From Emticicia sp031378715 (GTDB taxonomy: Bacteria > Bacteroidota > Bacteroidia > Cytophagales > Spirosomataceae): a stretch of 8,622 nucleotides of DNA. Within the stretch, counting starts at the first letter, position 1. Every line of letters begins with the position of its first letter. The stretch lies in contig JANNEN010000428.1 of the NCBI GenBank assembly GCA_031378715.1, positions 1 to 8,622 of the forward strand, given 5' to 3'. Shown here in pieces: positions 6,013-8,622 of the stretch. The position numbers and the translations under genes are program-made. The notes below the pieces were generated by a model, which saw only the letters and a list, made by a program, of their open reading frames with translations, made no database searches and had not been told where the DNA came from.

Positions 6013-7722
6013 TTGAAAAGAATAATTCAAAACATCGTTTGCTTGATGTTGCTGTTTAGCTCAAATAGTTTTGCTCAAAATACGCCCAAAAACACTAAAA
6101 TTGACTACGCCCAGTCGGTTTTGAAGGAAGGTTTGCAAACAAAAGATTCGGTAAAAATCGCTGAGGGATACTACCTGCTTGGCAAGGTCGAAATAGCCAG
6201 AGTGAATCTTGCGGAAGGCTACCGTTTGTTTTATCTTTCGTTAGGAATCAGTAAAAAACTGAAAGATTTCTACAAAGTAGGCAGGATATATTTAAGGCTT
6301 TCGGAAGAAGAACTCAATCAAGGCCATTATAACGAAAGCAAGATTTTGCTAAAAGAAGCCATTGATGTTTTTGAAGAACATAACATCGAAAAAGGCAAGC
6401 AAGATGCCTATCATTTAGCAGGAACAATCTATTTGGATTATAGATACTCAAATATCGGAAGAGCAGATATGCCCTTGAAGTTTGATAGTTCATTGTACTT
6501 TTTCAAGAAATTAGAAACACTGGCTTTGAGCCAAGAAAACGAAAAAAGTTTGAGCGGGGCAAGGTTTCAGCTTGGTTTTATTTACAAATATTTGAATGAT
6601 AGGCGGGCGATTTCGTACCTTGAATATGCCGTTGGAGTGAAGCAAAAAGAAGACCCCGATTCGCCATTGCTCGTTTATCGTACGTCGTTGGCGAGTGCTT
6701 ATTTGATTTTTGGTGATTTGAGCAAAGCCCGAGCAGTACTGAAACAGTCACAGAGTTTGGTAGATGAGGGCTTGCCTTTTGATAGCTACGCACTGGCAAC
6801 TCACTACCAGACTTGGGCGGAATATTGTCGAGCGACGGGCAACTGGCAAAAGGCGTATGATTTCAGAGAAAAATCAATGTTGTTTCGGTTGAGTATCGTG
6901 GAAGCCGACCGAGGTGGAAATGTTAGTAAATGGCTGATAATGCTCGAAACCGAAAAGAAAGATTTGGCTCTGAAACTGCAAAAAGTTGAGATTGAAAACA
7001 AGCAAAAACATATCAATCAGCAACGATATTGGCTTGCGGCAGGCGTTGTGTTTTTAAGTATTTTGAGTGTTTTGAGCTATTTTCTTTACAAAAACTACCA
7101 AAAACAACGAATTTTGAGCCAACGCAATGTAGTTTTGATGCAAGAACAAAACCACCGAGTGAAAAATAATTTGCAGGTGATTTCGAGTTTGTTGAATCTT
7201 CAAGCAAAACATTTGAACGATACCAGGGCGAAAACAATATTAGCCGATAGCAAACTCAGAATCGAATCAATGGTGCTGCTACACCGACAACTCTACGAAA
7301 ACGATGACGCTGAACTGATAAATATTGAAGAATTGTTTCGTGCTATTGCCACTTCGGTTGCTCTAACTTTTGGCTTTTCTGACATCGAAACGAACTTGAT
7401 TATGCCCGCAAGATGGCTCAAAACTGACACCGCCGTTGCCCTTGGACTAATCGTTAATGAGTTGATTATCAACTCGTTCAAGTATATTTTTACGGGAAAT
7501 GTTGTGCCAAAAATTGAGATTTCATCGAGGCAGTCCGAAAATATTTTTGAAATTATATACAAAGATTTTGGTGCTGAAAATATTGAAAGAAAACTTTCCG
7601 AAAAAACAAAAAAAACGTTCGGAATGAAGCTCATCGAAATGCTTTTGTTTCAGATAGATGGCACGCTGAGGTATAATCACCAAGACGGTTCGGCATTTAC
7701 TATATCATTTCAAAATTTATAG
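6013..7722 (+). CDS. TPR-containing HisKA_2 sensor histidine kinase, TTG start, altered ATP lid
   Basis: This is a membrane kinase of 569 residues. The TTG start is chosen because it yields a proper signal peptide (MKRIIQNIVCLMLLFSSNSFAQ, cleavage after Ala21) just after an A-rich leader; the first in-frame ATG (6046) would destroy that signal. Residues about 30-300 are helical TPR-like repeats. A short coiled coil (about 308-337) leads to a transmembrane helix (340-359). The HisKA_2 box EQNHRVKNNLQVISSLLNLQ places the phosphorylated His at 381. The HATPase N box is NELIINSFKY (Asn482, Asn487). The G1 box is unusual: KDFGAEN (517-523) in place of the normal DNGxG, so Asp518 and Gly520 are kept but the second Gly is Glu522. 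The G2 box is FGMKLI. The gene is shorter than the 730-residue paralogue in this window because of fewer TPRs and a short coiled coil. It is 3 bp from its response regulator gene, so they form an operon. Confidence 0.92.
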   Translation: MKRIIQNIVCLMLLFSSNSFAQNTPKNTKIDYAQSVLKEGLQTKDSVKIAEGYYLLGKVEIARVNLAEGYRLFYLSLGISKKLKDFYKVGRIYLRLSEEELNQGHYNESKILLKEAIDVFEEHNIEKGKQDAYHLAGTIYLDYRYSNIGRADMPLKFDSSLYFFKKLETLALSQENEKSLSGARFQLGFIYKYLNDRRAISYLEYAVGVKQKEDPDSPLLVYRTSLASAYLIFGDLSKARAVLKQSQSLVDEGLPFDSYALATHYQTWAEYCRATGNWQKAYDFREKSMLFRLSIVEADRGGNVSKWLIMLETEKKDLALKLQKVEIENKQKHINQQRYWLAAGVVFLSILSVLSYFLYKNYQKQRILSQRNVVLMQEQNHRVKNNLQVISSLLNLQAKHLNDTRAKTILADSKLRIESMVLLHRQLYENDDAELINIEELFRAIATSVALTFGFSDIETNLIMPARWLKTDTAVALGLIVNELIINSFKYIFTGNVVPKIEISSRQSENIFEIIYKDFGAENIERKLSEKTKKTFGMKLIEMLLFQIDGTLRYNHQDGSAFTISFQNL

Positions 7723-7725
7723 CCA

Positions 7726-8457
7726 ATGAATATCATCATCGTTGAAGACGAAATAATCACCGCTACCGACATCAAGGAAACCCTCGAAGAAAAAGGGCAT
7801 CGGGTGCAACCCATCTGTAAAAATTATAACGAAGACATTAATGCGATTAAGCAAAAAGTGCCTGATTTGGCAATAATTGACATAAAACTACGAAATTCGC
7901 CGATGGACGGCATAGCTGTTGCCGAGGAAATAAACAAAGATTTCGATATTCCGATTATTTTCTTGACATCTCAAACCGACACTGAAACTTTTGAGCGAGC
8001 CAAACTTACGCACCCCGTTGCCTATTTGTTGAAACCTTTTCGGCACAATGAGTTAGTTTTTCAGATTGAGCTTGCCTACAATCATTACCTCATCAATAAG
8101 CCTTCCGACAATAATCCATCAAAGGCCGAAAGTGTGTTTTTTCCCTACCAAAAAGGGCATAAGAAAATCCAAAAACAGCATATACTATTTATAAAAGCTG
8201 AGGGTGCTTACGTAAATCTTTATACCCAAACCGAAAAAAAGCCGCTACTTTTTACGATGCCGTTGGGGTATATTTCGCAGTTTTTTACTACACCCAATTT
8301 CTACAAACTCACGAGGTCTTATATCATCAACCTCGACCAAATAGCTCGATTTGATGCTGAGTATATTTACTTTGATGATTCGTCCGAAAAAATTCATATC
8401 CCACAAGGACAACGCCAAGAGTTTATGAAAAAAATTGCCTTTGTAAAAACGCCATAA
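7726..8457 (+). CDS. Response regulator, REC receiver plus LytTR DNA-binding domain
   Basis: This 243-residue cytoplasmic regulator is encoded 3 bp after the second kinase and is almost certainly its phosphorylation partner. The receiver domain (about 1-118) contains Glu7/Asp8, phosphoacceptor Asp52 in LAIIDIKL, Thr81 in IFLTSQTD and Lys103 in LLKPF, so it should be active. The LytTR domain (about 137-238) shows ILFIKAEGAYVNLYT (153-167) and FYKLTRSYIINLDQI (192-206), the DNA-contacting core of the family. It shares its layout with the regulator at 603-1361, but the linker and the LytTR sequence have diverged, so the two probably read different sites. The start is fixed by the REC strand beginning at residue 2 (NIIIVEDE). 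No terminator is visible after the stop. Confidence 0.95.
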   Translation: MNIIIVEDEIITATDIKETLEEKGHRVQPICKNYNEDINAIKQKVPDLAIIDIKLRNSPMDGIAVAEEINKDFDIPIIFLTSQTDTETFERAKLTHPVAYLLKPFRHNELVFQIELAYNHYLINKPSDNNPSKAESVFFPYQKGHKKIQKQHILFIKAEGAYVNLYTQTEKKPLLFTMPLGYISQFFTTPNFYKLTRSYIINLDQIARFDAEYIYFDDSSEKIHIPQGQRQEFMKKIAFVKTP

Positions 8458-8472
8458 GAAAATAAATTATAG

Positions 8473-8480
8473 TATTTTTG
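8473..8480 (+). promoter_or_regulatory. Possible -7 promoter box near the window end
   Basis: TATTTTTG is an exact TAnnTTTG match 15 bp after the response regulator stop codon. The nearest upstream TTTG (8440-8443) is 29 bp away, too far for a normal -33 box, so the promoter is uncertain. If active, it would drive the short frame at 8491 or a gene beyond the window. Confidence 0.3.
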
Positions 8481-8490
8481 CATAAGGGAC

Positions 8491-8547
8491 ATGGAAATAA
8501 ATAATGTACCATTTGATACGACACTTTTTCACTTAAACTGCCCATAA
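8491..8547 (+). CDS. Possible 18-codon small reading frame
   Basis: An ATG lies 10 bp after the TATTTTTG box and opens MEINNVPFDTTLFHLNCP before a TAA. The peptide has an ordinary composition and looks like the beginning of a normal protein more than a random frame, but no continuation is visible in other frames. It may be a decayed gene start, a leader peptide, or chance. I do not recognise it. Confidence 0.2.
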   Translation: MEINNVPFDTTLFHLNCP

Positions 8548-8585
8548 TTTTAATTAAAGAGCGGTGCTATTTGCATAAAATTATG
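8543..8585. repeat. 9-bp inverted repeat with a 25-nt spacer
   Basis: CATAATTTT (8543-8551) and AAAATTATG (8577-8585) are exact reverse complements. The first arm overlaps the stop codon of the 18-codon frame. A 9-nt direct repeat, TTTGCATAA, also occurs at 8477-8485 and 8570-8578. No T-run follows, so a terminator is unlikely. Confidence 0.45.
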
Positions 8586-8622
8586 ATTGTCTAAGCAAAA
8601 AATTGACAGCCTAAAACGGTAC

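Noticed and set aside
7293..7634. Open frame of 113 codons on the - strand inside the second kinase
   Set aside because: It lies wholly opposite the HATPase domain, whose motifs are clear on the + strand, and has no signal, motif or promoter of its own.
1..8622. CRISPR array, tRNA, rRNA, insertion sequence or phage genes
   Set aside because: No regular repeat-spacer pattern, tRNA-like cloverleaf, transposase motif or structural phage gene was seen on either strand.

Overview
The window looks like chromosomal DNA from the phylum Bacteroidota, probably an aquatic or soil member of the Cytophagales (Runella/Emticicia/Arcicella-like). This placement is an inference. It rests on AT-rich DNA, starts without Shine-Dalgarno sequences, Bacteroidota-type promoters (-7 box TAnnTTTG), and the combination of TPR-containing HisKA_2 kinases with LytTR response regulators, which is typical of this phylum.

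Layout. A small secreted protein of unknown function (21-488) ends in a strong intrinsic terminator. Next, on the + strand, comes a first signalling cluster: a REC-LytTR response regulator (603-1361) with its own promoter, a stand-alone LytTR protein (1450-1767), and a 730-residue TPR/coiled-coil/HisKA_2 sensor kinase (1865-4057). The 356-bp stretch at 4058-4413 is a small graveyard: a GC-rich hairpin repeat abuts the 3' end of a decayed XRE/HigA-like helix-turn-helix gene. A lipoprotein with a Pro-rich linker and three tandem PPC-like beta modules runs on the - strand (4414-5553). A long intergenic region (5554-6012) is crowded with short inverted repeats and ends in a good promoter. Then comes a second signalling cluster: a TTG-started TPR/HisKA_2 kinase (6013-7722) and, 3 bp later, its REC-LytTR partner (7726-8457). 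The last 165 bp hold only an 18-codon reading frame and an inverted repeat.

How the genes work together. Each kinase probably senses something through a periplasmic TPR domain, passes the signal through a coiled coil and one membrane helix to a cytoplasmic HisKA_2/HATPase core, and phosphorylates the Asp of the neighbouring REC-LytTR protein, which then binds DNA. The second kinase-regulator pair is almost certainly one operon. The lipoprotein between the clusters is a candidate surface target, but only its position supports this. No wholly new system is evident. The most notable features are an exact 21-residue tandem repeat in the signalling coiled coil of the first kinase, an altered ATP-lid motif in the second kinase, the LytTR-only protein wedged between a regulator and a kinase, and the relic HTH gene joined to a hairpin repeat.
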